Notes: generated from the sequence alone by a model not told the origin. A DNA stretch of 64,000 nt from Megaustenia siamemsis (GCA_032433765.1 JAVIAB010000139.1:44706690-44770689), one strand, 5' to 3'. Counted from the stretch's first letter, positions 11,572 to 22,589 are shown. Numbers and translations: made by a program.

Positions 11572-11615
11572 AGTAAAGAGCTCTGTCACGCCAAGTGGCG
11601 TTTAGGGAATATGGT
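11572..11615 (-). mobile_element. SINE-1 3' part, split from the remainder at 15016-15232
   Basis: GTCACGCCAAGTGGCG and AGGGAATATGG match the 3' end of SINE-1 copies at 41085, 56158 and 63447. The SINE stops at the LINE-D insertion and resumes at 15016, with AGGGAATATGGT repeated at both junctions (11604-11615 and 15016-15027). Confidence 0.9.
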
Positions 11616-11622
11616 TATTGAG

Positions 11623-12964
11623 TTATTGAGTTATTTGCAGGTCATCATCATTGCACTCCGAACATGTCCATAGGTGCTCAGATCCCCTCCTCAGCAATTC
11701 CCTCAGTGTCCAGCGAATGACGACTCCAGTTCTATGTTGGTTGATAAGTCTTCTTACACGGCCACTAAGTTTCTCATTTCTGGCTGTGCCCATCTTAACT
11801 CCCATTTCCATCATCCGAAGAAGTGACGTTGATCTGTGTTTGTCGAAGTCCTGTGCTCTTCCCACATCTCGGAGGGCATTGATGATGTCCGCCCGATCCA
11901 TCGGTTGCCCGTCCTCAACGACAGCGCAGCTAGCCAACCTGTCCGCTCTCTCATTTCCCCGTACTCCCGCATGTCCAGGGACATAGACAAAGGTGACCTT
12001 ACGTATTTTGGATTTATGCAACGTCTCTACCCATTGCATGCGTACAAAGCCCGCCTGCACTTTTTTTTATCATGCTCATCGAATCACTCAGTATACATGC
12101 GTGGGTGTAGTCTTGTGATTCTAACCATTTGAACGTCTTGGTCACTGCGATCACCTCCATTGTCATGCTACTCGTGGCCATGGCGTATGCACCACTGTCT
12201 TCCTTGGCTATTCTGCCTGCCGAGCGTGCTGTAAATGCCCATGCACTTCTTTCGTGTCGTCTTACAGATCCGTCTGTATAGATGACTGCATCTTTCTCAT
12301 CGGTGTTATCGCAGATGAGACCGTTGACCTCAGCATTAACCACGACCGGGTTCTGTTCCCTACTTTTCCTGTCGAGTGTGACAATACATGAGAAAGTCCC
12401 CTTGAATGACGTAGGCACCGGTATCCACTCCTCATCAACGCTGATATTGGTAAGCCCACAGACCTGTTTGATGACATCTGCTCGGCCCACCCATGATTTG
12501 CCTCTTTTTAGCCTGGTAACTTTCTCTGTGTTGAGCACGTGGTGCAATGGATGCTCTTTATCTGTACTTATCTTCAGGTATGCTCGTGCTCTCCAGATCT
12601 TGATTCTATCATCCATGGTTGGAAAGTCAAGAAGATACCTCATTGCTACACAGGGAGTGTCCCTCGTACATCCCAGGATAATGCGCATGGCTTCATTTTG
12701 TATTTTCTCCAGCCTATCAATTTGAGTCGTACTGACAGTAAGAATGGCCAGGGCATACTCGATTGGTGCGAGGACTAATCTCTGGAACAGAAGAGTAAGT
12801 AGCCTCTGCTCGATGTTGGCAGCTGCCATAACCTTCAAGGCGGCTAATCCTTTGCGGGATTTTGTTATCACATGGTCGACGTGGTCCCAAAAGCACAGGC
12901 TGCGATCAAACTTAACTCCGAGGTATGCCATCAACTTGTCCCTGGTCACCTCATCAGCTCCCAT
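11623..12964 (-). pseudogene. LINE-D RT thumb and RNase H domain, one frameshift
   Basis: RNase H removes RNA from the RNA/DNA hybrid made during target-primed reverse transcription. The upper segment (12964-12014, 316 codons) holds the RT thumb and connection region (YLGVKFDRSLCFWDHVDHV, then NEAMRIILGCTRDTP). It continues with the RNase H acidic residues: YTDGS at about 12266-12280, the Glu of MTMEV at about 12152-12160, and LSDS near 12079-12094. The fourth Asp, in GNERADRLAS (about 11926-11959), lies in the lower frame (12060-11623) after a +1 slip at a run of A (minus strand) at 12061-12068. The lower segment ends in WTCSECNDDDLQITQ just before the 3' repeats. All four expected acidic positions can be seen, so only the frame is damaged here. 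Confidence 0.88.
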
Positions 12965-13012
12965 TCGTACTACCGGTGTGGTCGTATTAACGATATGATT
13001 GTTAAGGGAGAA

Positions 13013-14182
13013 CTATGAAACTGATGCTTTATTAGGATTAACCAAGGCACCTGAAACCCCACACCAGGAAAAAATGCGATCGAGTTCGTCTTGCATTGTG
13101 GAGGCGATTCCCCGTCTGTCTCTTCCCTGTCGATATACCAGAATATCATCAGCAAAAGTCATAGTTCTTCCCCTCCCATCCAGCTGTTGTTCCGTGATCG
13201 TTATTGTGTACACTTTAAATAGAACTGATGACAATGGTGAGCCTTGTGGCAGCCCAGGACAAATGGATGTTGGCTCGGAAGACCAACTTCCACATTTGAG
13301 TATCACCTTCCTCTGAAACAGTGCCGCGGCGATCCATCTAATGAGGAAGGGGTTCACCGCCAGTTTGAGAAGCATATGCATGAGATATTCAAATGGTACC
13401 CTGTTGTATGCATCCTCCAGATCTATAGCAGCAGCACATGTCTCCTCTCGTCTGTGGAAGCCTTCGAAGACGTCATAGGCAAATACTGCCGCATTGAGCC
13501 ATGTCTCTTTGTTATATCTATAACCTCCGAGTGTGGATGGGAATACTCATTTCTGTTCAAGGCGACAGGTAAGGACACGGGCAACTATTTTCTCCAGCAG
13601 CTTGCCCGCAGTGTTCTGCATTGTGATGATTCTGTAGGCACTGATCTGAGAATGGTCCTTGTTTTGCTTCGGTAGCGGTAGTAAGTAGCTGTGTAGCCAC
13701 TCCTCCTTAATCTTGCCACTCCGAATGCTGTCATTAAACTCATTGGCCAGTGTTGTCAAGTCGTCGTCAGCTAAATTGCCTATGTCATCGTACCAAACAC
13801 CATCTGGACCAGGAGCAGTGTTGTGTGACCTTTTAAGTGTCGTGCGAATGGTATCGGTTGTGATTGTGAGATCTTCTTCCAGCACTACATCCTTACACAA
13901 ATTTGACAAAGATCCCCGTATCCTCATTCTTACAGCCTCATTTCTTCGGTCCGTCTGCTCAATGTAGCGGACATGCAGGGCCTTCCCTTTGCTGTCATCA
14001 GATTTGTGCCATATCTGGCCTGTGCTCTGAAAGTCTGGTATACCTCTGTGTCGCGGTGTGCCATTCATGCACTGATGAAGGCGCCATAATGTGGCGAGCG
14101 ATTTTTCTGAGCACACTTTTTTACAGAAGTCATCCCATTTGGCATCCTTAGCTTGCTTAGCGCATAGTTTAAAGTGCATCAT
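13013..14182 (-). pseudogene. LINE-D reverse transcriptase core, frameshifted
   Basis: It copies the element RNA into DNA at the nicked target. The first frame (14182-13547) has fingers motif NTAPGPDGVWYDDI (about 13785-13825), then EEWLHSYLLPLPKQNKD and SAYRIITMQNTAGKLLEKIV. After a frame break near 13400-13550, the second frame (13381-13013) has GLPQGSPLSSVLF and the catalytic block FADDILVY (about 13136-13159). The catalytic Asp pair is intact. The RT is split over at least two frames, so the copy is inactive as read. The same region in LINE-D copy 2 lacks the GLPQGSP-to-FADD part. Confidence 0.9.
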
Positions 14183-14302
14183 TTTTTTGGTCCGCCTCTA
14201 CTTTCAGACGCTTCAAGAGCTCAGGCTGTGTTCTACCATACCGTCTGGCTTTCTGCCATGTCTTGACCGTTTGTCTCTTGCTCCGCCAAGCTTCCTCGAC
14301 AT

Positions 14303-14902
14303 CTACGTTCCACCAGGGTGGCTGCGCCCATCTCTCTGCCTCCAACGAGGGGCGCTCTGTTTCCTATGTCTGATTTTGCTAATGGCGTACTGGTCTGTTT
14401 TCTCGTATTGGAATGTATGGAGCTTTCTTCTCTGGCTTTTATTTCCGCCTTTCTCAATTAGGAGGACACATGGATAGTGATCACTTCCGTGGAACCCCAG
14501 TGCACTCCACCTGCAAACCGGTGCGAAGGTGGAAGACACCAGTGCCAGGTCTATGACACTATCAGAGTCCCCTGTTCGAGTGGCCATTCTTGTTGCCCTT
14601 CCATCATTCAAGCACACTAAATCGACCGATACCAGTGCGTTCTCTAGGTCTTCTCCCTGCTTGTTGGTTATGACGTTACCCCACTGGTTTCCTCTACCAT
14701 TAAAGTCTCCGCAGAAAATGACACTCTCTTCATCGAACTCAAAGAGATTCTGCCATTGTTGTGTGTTCACCTTCCCATTACAGGCATACACATTAACAAT
14801 CACGAAATGAACTGGGGTCTGCACCCTAACCGCATGTACCTGCAATTCTGCATTGTTCCATACAGACATATGTACCTCAGCTGCCACCATATTGTAGAGC
14901 AC
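14303..14902 (-). pseudogene. LINE-D endonuclease domain, 5'-truncated
   Basis: This is the apurinic-type endonuclease that nicks target DNA to prime reverse transcription. Visible landmarks are NVYACNGKVNTQQW, the FCGDFNGRGNQWGN block (GDFN), SVDLVCLNDGRATRMATRTG with SDSVIDL, and the catalytic GSDHYP near the end. The N-terminal strand and the catalytic Glu block (LQETLL in copy 2, 27440-27470) are only partly present: a decayed version is readable between 14902 and 15015 before the element ends. A short further frame (14457-14233) links it to the RT. Confidence 0.88.
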
Positions 14903-15015
14903 AAGGATGGCCCGCCCTAGGTGTCGTCTATTGTAAAAACAATGAAAGCCAGGAGTACTTACTGTCCTGTCACCAAGAAGAGTTTCAGATGCAGCCCAAA
15001 CTACATCATCGAAGA

Positions 15016-15232
15016 AGGGAATATGGTGTTAGTGACCATCAATTTTACAGACCTTCGGTACGTGATTTCTGTGGTAATGTGGTCGGTATTACGCCTGTAC
15101 CGCTTTACTTTCCCAGAAAAAAATCCGATACCCATTTAAGACTGGGTGAACCCAAAAGCTGTCGATCAGGATCGAACCGGATCTCTAGTCCTTTGTAGTC
15201 CAGTTCACAAACTACTGAACTATCGTTCTCGC
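15016..15232 (-). mobile_element. SINE-1 5' (tRNA-like head) part, interrupted by LINE-D
   Basis: This continues the SINE-1 begun at 11572. It carries the central block (GTGTTAGTGACCAT ... TTTACTTTCCCAGAAAAAAAT) and the tRNA-related head (minus strand) with a decayed B-box (GGTTCGATCC type) near 15170 and an A-box remnant near 15225. Confidence 0.88.
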
Positions 15233-15340
15233 CTTGAAGTTGGTGTTTTATTCTCACGTTGCTTCCGGTTCGTGACCTTGGTCTGTGATTCTCTAGTGTT
15301 TATTTCCGAATACATTGGTCCGATAGTGTCCCTCCTCTCA

Positions 15341-16200
15341 TCTCATCATCATCATCATCATCATCATCATCGAGTGCCGTCTCCGCAACGAAGGTTGGCT
15401 ACCATGGAGCGCCATTCTGCTCTGTCTCTTCCTTTGATGGTGCTGATTGTCAAAAGTTGATATGTCCATCTTTTTATGTTACTCGTCCATGTTAGTCTTG
15501 GTCTGCCTCTGCCTCTTTTACCTTGTATTTTCCTCTCCAGGATTACTTTTAGTAGGCTGTTGTGTCTTTTAACATGGCCCAACAATCGCATTTGTCATGT
15601 TTGAATTGTGTTTAGTAGTTCTCTTTTCATTTTTAGTTGTTTTAAGACTTCATCATTTGTTTTCTTTTCCTTCCATCCAATTCTACCTATTCTTCTATAT
15701 ATCAACATTTCGAAAGACTTCAATTATCTGTTCTGTTTTCTTGTCTAATGCCCATGTTTCTGCACCATATAGGAATATTGAGAAGATGTAACATTTTGCT
15801 ATTCTTAGTTTTAGCCCTGGTGTTATTTGTTTTGATGTTATTATGGTCTTCATGACATTAAAATTACTTTTTGCCAATGCTATTTTTTGTTTATTTCAGT
15901 TGTACATTTTCCATCACTGGTTATAGTATGTCCAAGGTAGTTGTAGTTCTGAACTGTCTCCAGGTCTATTCCTTCAATTTTGATATCCACTTGTGGGTTT
16001 TGAGTATTTTCTTTGTTTATGATCACAGTTTTAGCCTTTTTGATATTCATATCTATTCCATATTTTTTGCTTGTCATGTTAATTTCATTAAGTAATTGTT
16101 GTAGGTCTTTAGGATTTCCTGCTAGTAGTACAGTATCGTCACCATATCTCAGGTTATTGATTATCTTTCCATTAATTTGTAGGCCTGGCATCTTCTCATC
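15341..16200 (-). mobile_element. LINE-A copy 3, 5'-truncated
   Basis: The 3' ATC run at 15341-15371 is followed on the minus strand by EWRSMVANLRCGDGTR (15591-15367 frame), then MAKSNFNVMKTIITSKQITP. Beyond that, at 16191-15880, comes the RT palm block NNLRYGDDTVLLAGNPKDLQ. The usual YADD is YGDD here. Three frames are used, so the copy is broken. Confidence 0.88.
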
Positions 16201-16436
16201 TAATTAAAATAAAACATTTAGTTCCATAACCATTTTTCTTATTCCTGAACTAATCTTAAGTCCAGTTCTTTCAAGACAAATTATCATGTCACCTTGTTCT
16301 GTGTGCAGAGACAGCTCATCAGTTTAATCCTGTGCATTTCTCAAGAGACTGCAACATGATCGCGATAAATTTAGCAAGGTAGTTCCTCACGATAAATCTG
16401 TTTAGTAAAGTTACTTCTTTTTTGGTCTCTCTCTTG

Positions 16437-16498
16437 CACTCTCTCTTTCTCTCTCTCTCTCACACGTGCATACATTTAATACACACACCTATATATAA

Positions 16499-16536
<38 letters not shown>
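16437..16536. repeat. (CT)n and (TA)n microsatellites
   Basis: A CT-rich run at 16437-16462 and about 18 TA units at 16501-16536 directly abut the 3' end of LINE-B. Confidence 0.9.
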
Positions 16537-16538
<2 letters not shown>

Positions 16539-16925
16539 TCATCACCATCATCATCATCGTCAAGTACCATGCCTGCTGGCGTAGGTGACCATGTCTCTCC
16601 ACAACTTTCGATCTCGACAGTTATAATTTCAGTTGTTGACCTTCTGCAAAGCCATTCTCTTAAGCTGTCTGGTATCTTTTCTCTTTGCATTCTTCTCTCT
16701 CTTCGTCCCTCAATTTTCCCAGTTGTTGCAATATATTCCAGCTGCTCTCTTTTCATTGCATGGCCAAAAAATGATGACTGTTTCTTCGTAATATTGGATA
16801 TTAGCTCTCCTCTTGACTTGGCCTCTTTCAGAACGTTTTCACTTCTCTTCTTAGTTGTCCATGGTATTCTCAACATTCTTCTATAAAAACACATTTCTAC
16901 AGCATCCAGTGATTTTCTTCTCTTT
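16537..16925 (-). mobile_element. LINE-B copy between two TA tracts
   Basis: The minus strand reads MCFYRRMLRIPWTTKKRSEN, then SFFGHAMKREQLEYIATTGK, then ETWSPTPAGMVLDDDDDGDD in one frame (16894-16460). This is the C-terminal tail of a LINE reverse transcriptase with the (ATC)n end typical of LINE-B here. It is 5'-truncated at about 16925. Confidence 0.85.
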
Positions 16926-16929
16926 TGTC

Positions 16930-16930
<1 letters not shown>

Positions 16931-16988
<58 letters not shown>
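16931..16988. repeat. (TA)n microsatellite
   Basis: About 28 TA dinucleotides. Confidence 0.95.
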
Positions 16989-16991
<3 letters not shown>

Positions 16992-17283
16992 TATTCACGA
17001 GTAATTCGACAGTATGGCGGGGTACCCTTACAACAGTTCACTAAGAAAGAGCTACGAATATTTGTTTAGCGGATGCGGGAGAACCCCTCATGGGATAAGA
17101 GTTCAGCGGTGACGTGCGGAGTCGTACATAAACGTATGAATGCACTGAGAAGTTCGTGAACGGCGTCACTAGTGTTGAAGATTCTCCTCGGTCCAGTAGT
17201 CACAGAAGACAGCAGTGGAGTAGTGGAGAACGTGGAACGGGAGTCACAGTCAAGGAGGTGGCATTATTATTAGACATTAATAC

Positions 17284-17870
17284 TGGATCACAATCAACGA
17301 GATCATAGTCAACGAGATCACTGCCAACGAGATCACAATCAACGAGATCACAATCAACGAGATCACAATCAAACGAGATCACAGCCAACGAGATCACAAT
17401 CAACGAGATCACAATCAAACGAGATCACAGCCAAACGAGAACACAATCAACGAGATCACAGCCAACAAGATCACAATCAACGAGATCACAGCCAACGAGA
17501 TGACAATCAACGAGATCACTGCCAACGAGATCACAATCAACGAGATCACAATCAACGAGATCACAGCCAACAAGATCACAATCAACGAGATCACTGCCAA
17601 CGAGATCACAATCAACGAGATCACAATCAACGAGATCACAATCAAACGAGATCACAGCCAACGAGATCACAGCCAACAAGATCACAATCAACGAGATCAC
17701 TGCCAACGAGATCACAATCAACGAGATCACAATCAACGCGATCACAATCAATGAGATCACAGCCAGCGAGATCACAGCCAACGAGATCACAATCAACGAG
17801 ATCACAATCAACGAGATCACAGAGATCACAGCCAACGAGATCACAGCCAACGAGATCACAGTGATAGTGG
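17284..17870. repeat. 15-bp tandem array, about 39 copies
   Basis: The unit is GAGATCACAATCAAC, alternating with GAGATCACAGCCAAC and GAGATCACTGCCAAC. Every unit carries a GATC palindrome. Occasional 1-bp insertions (CAAACGAG) shift the frame, so the ORFs here are not conserved as reading frames. Confidence 0.95.
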
Positions 17871-18327
17871 CCAAGTATATCACACACCCGAGGTCTGAAA
17901 AGGATCACCTAAAGCTGGTAACGTTTACAGCATGGCCAGCAGGGGTGGTTTTGAGTAAAATTATATCAGCAGTCTATAGTTAGCATTCTTGAAGACATCA
18001 CAAGCTTTGGGTGTTTTCAGGCCTCCAGGCCTTACATACAGTTGGTCATGGATCAGCCAATCATTCATTAAGAACTGAGGTATCCTAAAACGTGCGCGAT
18101 GGGTAACCAAGCGACGGTGCATGAGTGGCTGCGAACTAGTCCGATATAATTATTTTACGGGCTATGGTTATAGTAAGTTGAACTAGAGGGGTGGTAAGGT
18201 GGACAGTGACAATATAAGTATATCAATGTTTGCAATGAACACTCCGAAAACCAAAACGTAAAAAGTTTTACATTCTATACACCTTATATATATATGTAAC
18301 AATTATATTAGATATATATTGTAATGT
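17871..18327. other. No recognised feature
   Basis: Single-copy-looking sequence between the 15-bp array and SINE-2, with no coding or element signal. Confidence 0.5.
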
Positions 18328-18652
18328 AAGGTAAAGGTAAAGTACGAGACTTGAATTGGCGTCTTAGCACGCGAGTTTCCACCCATATGTGCTCGGCCGC
18401 CTATCCAGAACTGTTCGGAGATTTCTGTATAGTGTCGACTCAAGCATCGAAACTCAGATGCGAGGCGACATTCCTCACCTTCCCAGGGTAATACCCTGGT
18501 ACCCATTTCTGCCAACGGCTGGGTCGACCGTGGGGGTATTTTTTCCAACCACGAGTACAATTCACACTGCTCCCAGCGGGAATCGAACACGGGTTGTCCG
18601 AACGTCGGTAGTCCAGTCGGGTGGTTTTCCCAACTAGGCTACCAAGGCCCCC
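18328..18652 (-). mobile_element. SINE-2, full-length-like copy
   Basis: On the minus strand the head reads GGCCTTGGTAGCCTAGTTGG (A-box-like) and then GTGTTCGATTCCCGCTGGGA (B-box GTTCGATTCC), the internal RNA polymerase III promoter layout of a tRNA-derived SINE. The body runs to TAAAGTACGAGACTTGAATT (+ strand) at 18337. A second long copy is at 36413-36755 and a short one at 21560-21685. Confidence 0.85.
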
Positions 18653-19019
18653 ATAATGTATGGTATTAACAGTGGACAGCTAAATGTATAGTATAACCGC
18701 TAAAACGTTAAAGGAACTTGCAATAATCACGGACAAAATAAACACAATGTACACCATAAACTGTCAACGAAAATATAAATACTAGTAACAGGTGGTAAAT
18801 TGTTTTGGGGGAAGCATGATATATGTTTTTAATAAATTAAATTACGTCACACGCTAGTAATGAAACCTATAAGGTTTTAGCACAATAATGGTATCATTAA
18901 AACAAAGAAGCTTACACCTAACGTTTCTCTATGGATATAGGATTGTATAAATGTGTACTGCATAATCGGGGTACATGTCCTTTATATTTGCATTCATAAT
19001 AGCCCGTATAAAAGAATCT
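18653..19019. other. No recognised feature
   Basis: AT-rich, no open frame or repeat match noticed. Confidence 0.5.
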
Positions 19020-19270
19020 CACTTTCTAGCCAGATCTCTCCCTTCTTCTTAGGATGTCTTGTTGAAGGTCTCTTTGGTGTCTCGGAGCCATTTTATTTCT
19101 TAGTCTGTCCCTGTCTCGTCTTTCTCGAACCATGCTTTCCATTATTGTTCTTTCCCGCCAACTGTCCCACTTTACATGGCCGTTGTATTTCAATGTTCTC
19201 TGTAAGTCGTTTATACGCCAGATATTTGCAATGTTTAGATGGTTTAACATGTCTTCATTTCTCTATTTAT
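19020..19270 (-). mobile_element. LINE-C fragment
   Basis: The minus strand reads LQRTLKYNGHVKWDSWRERT, then IMESMVRERRDRDRLRNKMA, a decayed GHV...ERTI(M/I)EG...GRRGRGR RT tail like the one at 3975-4390. Confidence 0.6.
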
Positions 19271-19348
19271 TATCAAAGGTACATGCATATATCCATACAT
19301 CTAAGTATATATAATTTTAAAGCAAAAATAAACACTAAAAATATACTA

Positions 19349-21462
19349 TAGCTCGTTTCAAATCATCTGCCCAACTTTTAAAATCGATAACTTTTTAATC
19401 TCTTTTTGTAATTTTTTCAAAATTTGCATGTAAAGTTATAATGATTAGAACCCAACAGGGAATTAATTTCATTAAAAAAAACATTTGGTTATTATTGTTG
19501 CTTATTTGATTTATATAAATTTATAACGACCCATTGATGTAGTCAAAACTTAATGTTTACAGTATTTTAAGTTAAAAATAGCGATTAAAAATACATACAC
19601 GGTACAATTGACGTTTTTGCACACTTTCCACGTGGGCTTTCTGACACAATTAGACACTTGTAGAAAACACGAGGCATTGTATGTTTCATTTCCGTTCATT
19701 CATAGGTGCAGACGTGGAACGATAACATTTATCATGAGTCTTAAAATGAAATTCTGCAGTTTACAAAACATCGCAATAAAAATGTATGACTATTTTTGCA
19801 AAGAGGCTAAACGAGGAAGATTATTTCATTCTTTAGAAAACCCTGAGAATAGGACAAGGCACATTTTGGATTTATCTAAACGGTCATTTAATCGCTGGAT
19901 TCAAGCACGTGACCGTCAATGTTCAAAATATACAAAATCACAAGGAAGAGCAAAAATGTTGGATAATTTCGACAGTGAACTTATTTGAAGTGAAATTCGC
20001 AAAATGTTGGGTATGAATGAAACTGTTACAATAAGAAAATTAAAAGTATCGCTGAAAAAGAACAACAGTATTGAAATAATCAAAGTCTACATTATGGAGG
20101 AATGTGAGAGCTGCAGGCTTTACATTCAGAAAGTATTCCAATGGACGAAACATCATCTGTGAGAAGCCACATATAGTAATCATGAGAAGCAAGTACTTAC
20201 GTGAAGTAAAAGAGGTGCGCAAGCAAGGTTATGATATTGTGTACTTGGATGAAACATGGATCAATGCTCACCACACTAACCAAAGGGAATGGCAGTCATC
20301 AGATGGAAAGATTAAGAGATTAATACCTAGCAGCAAAGGACAGCGCTTGATAATTGCTCGTGCAGGTAGTCGACAACATGGACTAATACAGAATGCAGAG
20401 TTCATTTTTCTTTCAAAATCCATAGACAATCGGGATTATCACTCTGAGATGAATGGTCACATATTTAGACATTGGATTGACAATTCTGTTCTCCCATCAC
20501 TAGATCGACCATCTTGCCTAATAATGGACAATGCAGCGTACCACAACATTGTTGGACTTGAAGATAAAGTCCCGACGTCATCCAGTACAAAAGATGCTAT
20601 TAAGATATGGCTCACAAAGGAGCACATACAATTTAATAACATGTACTTAAAACCTGAATTACTATCTCTAGTAAAGCAAAAACAGAGGACAAAGATTTTT
20701 CAAATAGATAAGATTATCCAAGAGCACAGTCATATAAGTTTGAGGCTGCCACCTTACCATGCTCATTTAAATCCAATAGAACTAATCTGGGCAAAATTAA
20801 AAGGACAAGTGGCAGATGAAAATACAACATTCAAAATATGCGATGTAAAGACTCTTGCTAATCTCGCTTTATTAAATATAGACAAAGATTATTGGGCTAA
20901 ATGTGAAGACCACGTCTAAAACAGGAAGAGGAATATTGGAAAAATGATGGTTTGTGGAATGTTCAACCCCAAACAGTTATTAATCTTTTAGACTCGTCTG
21001 ATTCAGAATGAAAGTATATAGCCCCCACAATGTTGGCCCCTATATTACCTTAAATTAGTTCAACAAACGGTCCTTTTCAGGACCACACAACTATGAAAAT
21101 TGGACATACAGGTATACCTTGATATTATCGTCCGTCCTCGAACTGAGCAGACAATAATTCTCCTGGTGTTTTGTTTTATCCAGTTATTTCCCCATTACGG
21201 CCACGCCTTTACCTAGTGAAAATTAATCATAGATCAGCAACTACGGTAATTTCTATTATTTAGGGCTTCACAATTTACAATTTTGACAAACATCAAAGAA
21301 ATATCGCCGCTTTAAGAAAACTGCAGCTGCAAGATATTTGTTAAATATACATTTAAAGGGTCTTTTGCATTCTAATAACATTTGGAAAATTTCAAAAGTT
21401 TTTAACAAACGGTTAGAGAGTAATAGCGTTTTGAAGTTGGGCAGATGATTTGAAACGAGCTA
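19349..21462 (+). mobile_element. TE-2: complete 2.1-kb IS630/Tc1-mariner type transposon
   Basis: The left end TAGCTCGTTTCAAATCATCT (19349 onward) continues through GCCCAACTT. The right end is its exact reverse complement, ending at 21462, giving terminal inverted repeats of about 29 bp. TA flanks both ends (19347-19348 and 21463-21464), the target site expected for this superfamily. One transposase gene lies inside in the same orientation. A shorter relative sits at 44432-45452. Confidence 0.95.
19735..21011 (+). pseudogene. TE-2 transposase (IS630-like, DDE), broken
   Basis: Cut-and-paste transposase of TE-2. Start taken at the Met opening MSLKMKFCSLQNIAIKMYDY. N-terminal DNA-binding part to about 20100, then the catalytic domain: YLDETWINAHHTNQREW (first Asp, about 20240-20290), LIMDNAAYHN (second Asp, about 20518-20550), and LPPYHAHLNPIELIWAKLK (third residue, Glu, near 20780). 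Between the second Asp and the Glu I count 83 residues, longer than the 34-39 of classical mariner/Tc1, so it belongs to a long-spacer IS630-like group. Damage: TGA stop at 19986-19988, a 1-base insertion near 20078, and a frame change near 20914. After that last change the C-terminus (EEEYWKNDGLWNVQPQ) continues to a TGA at 21009-21011. It is inactive as read. All three acidic residues remain. Confidence 0.9.
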
Positions 21463-21559
21463 TAGCACAAGTATGCACCTAAGTATTACAATGAGAAGAC
21501 AGACGCAATGCCCATAGTCGAAAGACCGCTTTAAAACATAAGGGAATATAACAATGTAG

Positions 21560-21685
21560 AGGGACCTCGGTAGCCTAGTTGGGAAAACCACCCGACTAGA
21601 CTACCGACGTTCGGACAACCCGTGTTCGATTCCCGCTCGACGCCGGTTCAAGTCTCGTACTTTACTTTACTTTACTTTACTTTAA
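21560..21685 (+). mobile_element. SINE-2, short internally deleted copy with TTTAC tail
   Basis: The tRNA-like head (CTCGGTAGCCTAGTTGGGAA, CGTGTTCGATTCCCGCTCGA) joins directly to the 3' end (TTCAAGTCTCGTACTTTAC). It then runs into TTTAC repeats. About 200 bp of the body seen at 18328-18652 is missing. Confidence 0.85.
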
Positions 21686-21754
21686 CAATGTAGAATGTTT
21701 CAGTAAAAGTATACTTCTAAACAATGAAATAATGAACATTTTTAAAAAAAGGAA

Positions 21755-21880
21755 AAAGTGGTATGGTAACAGCTTTACGTAGATGAGAAACAAAACAAAA
21801 GTAGAACGACATTTCGTCCAAGGTGACCTTCAGCTGGAACGATAAACAACACAAAAATATATGAAGATGTACACAGATAT
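21755..21880. repeat. Family F short dispersed repeat
   Basis: GGTATGGTAACAGCTTTACG and ACGACATTTCGTCCAAGGTG, then ACCTTCAGCTGGAACGATAA, follow the same order as 10905-11030. Confidence 0.5.
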
Positions 21881-22113
21881 CTAATTATATGCTAGACTAT
21901 CTAAACAGAAAAAAAGTCACTTTCCAGTCGTCCGGAACTTGGTCAGGCACCGACTGGACTGGAATTGATAAAGTCGGCTGACAGGGCGAGACACAGGTGT
22001 GAAGTAAAGTAAAATGGAAGGGCTCTAAAAATATATAGAGGTGGATAGTAGATCCCAGACTATTGCTGTAAACGTATGAATGAGTGTGATTCCCAACAAC
22101 TGTAACCGCACGA

Positions 22114-22117
<4 letters not shown>

Positions 22118-22162
<45 letters not shown>

Positions 22163-22193
22163 CGATATGACTAAATATGCATACAACCCATAC

Positions 22194-22238
<45 letters not shown>
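22118..22238. repeat. (TA)n and (CA)n microsatellites
   Basis: About 20 TA units at 22118-22157 and about 15 CA units around 22208-22237, separated by mixed TACA sequence. Confidence 0.9.
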
Positions 22239-22239
<1 letters not shown>

Positions 22240-22585
22240 CCATATATACACACGTACCTAAGCGAACATATAAATATGTGTACATCCGCAACTATGGTTG
22301 TGCACACTGAGCAGATGAGCCATTACGCGTTATGTAAACGTACATTCATGAAAGGATATGCCTGTTAATATTACCACAAAGCATATCTAAACACACCCAT
22401 AGGTGTCCTAATGTGCAAGGTCATATGCTGACAAATATATACACATGTACAAGGTGCGTATGAACGTAAGGAATACTTCTAAACAGCTTCAAAATGACGT
22501 CCCAGAGACAGAACTTGTTTTAAATTTTTTCATGAATTTTTCTTGGTGTTACTACAATTAATTTTTTATTTAAAAAAAATTTAGA
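22239..22585. other. No recognised feature
   Basis: AT-rich flank of SINE-4, ending at a run of 12 G (22586-22597). Confidence 0.5.
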
Positions 22586-22589
22586 GGGG

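Larger units (their letters stand above)
11616..15015 (-). mobile_element. LINE-D copy 1: 3.4-kb non-LTR retrotransposon (EN-RT-RNase H), 5'-truncated
   Basis: It encodes, in minus-strand order, an apurinic-type endonuclease (from 15015), a reverse transcriptase and an RNase H domain, in several frames with indels. The 3' end carries short repeats of TTGAGTTA type on the + strand (AATAACTCAATAACTC read in sense). The 5' end is truncated inside the endonuclease: copy 2 extends about 0.2 kb of coding sequence further to a start codon. A 12-bp target duplication within SINE-1 fixes both limits. An EN + RT + RNase H layout is known from the I/jockey-like part of the non-LTR tree; I do not assign a clade. 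Confidence 0.93.

Noticed and set aside
17284..17870. CRISPR-like array
   Set aside because: Units are contiguous 15-mers without unique spacers, and the context is animal DNA. The same holds for the other arrays.
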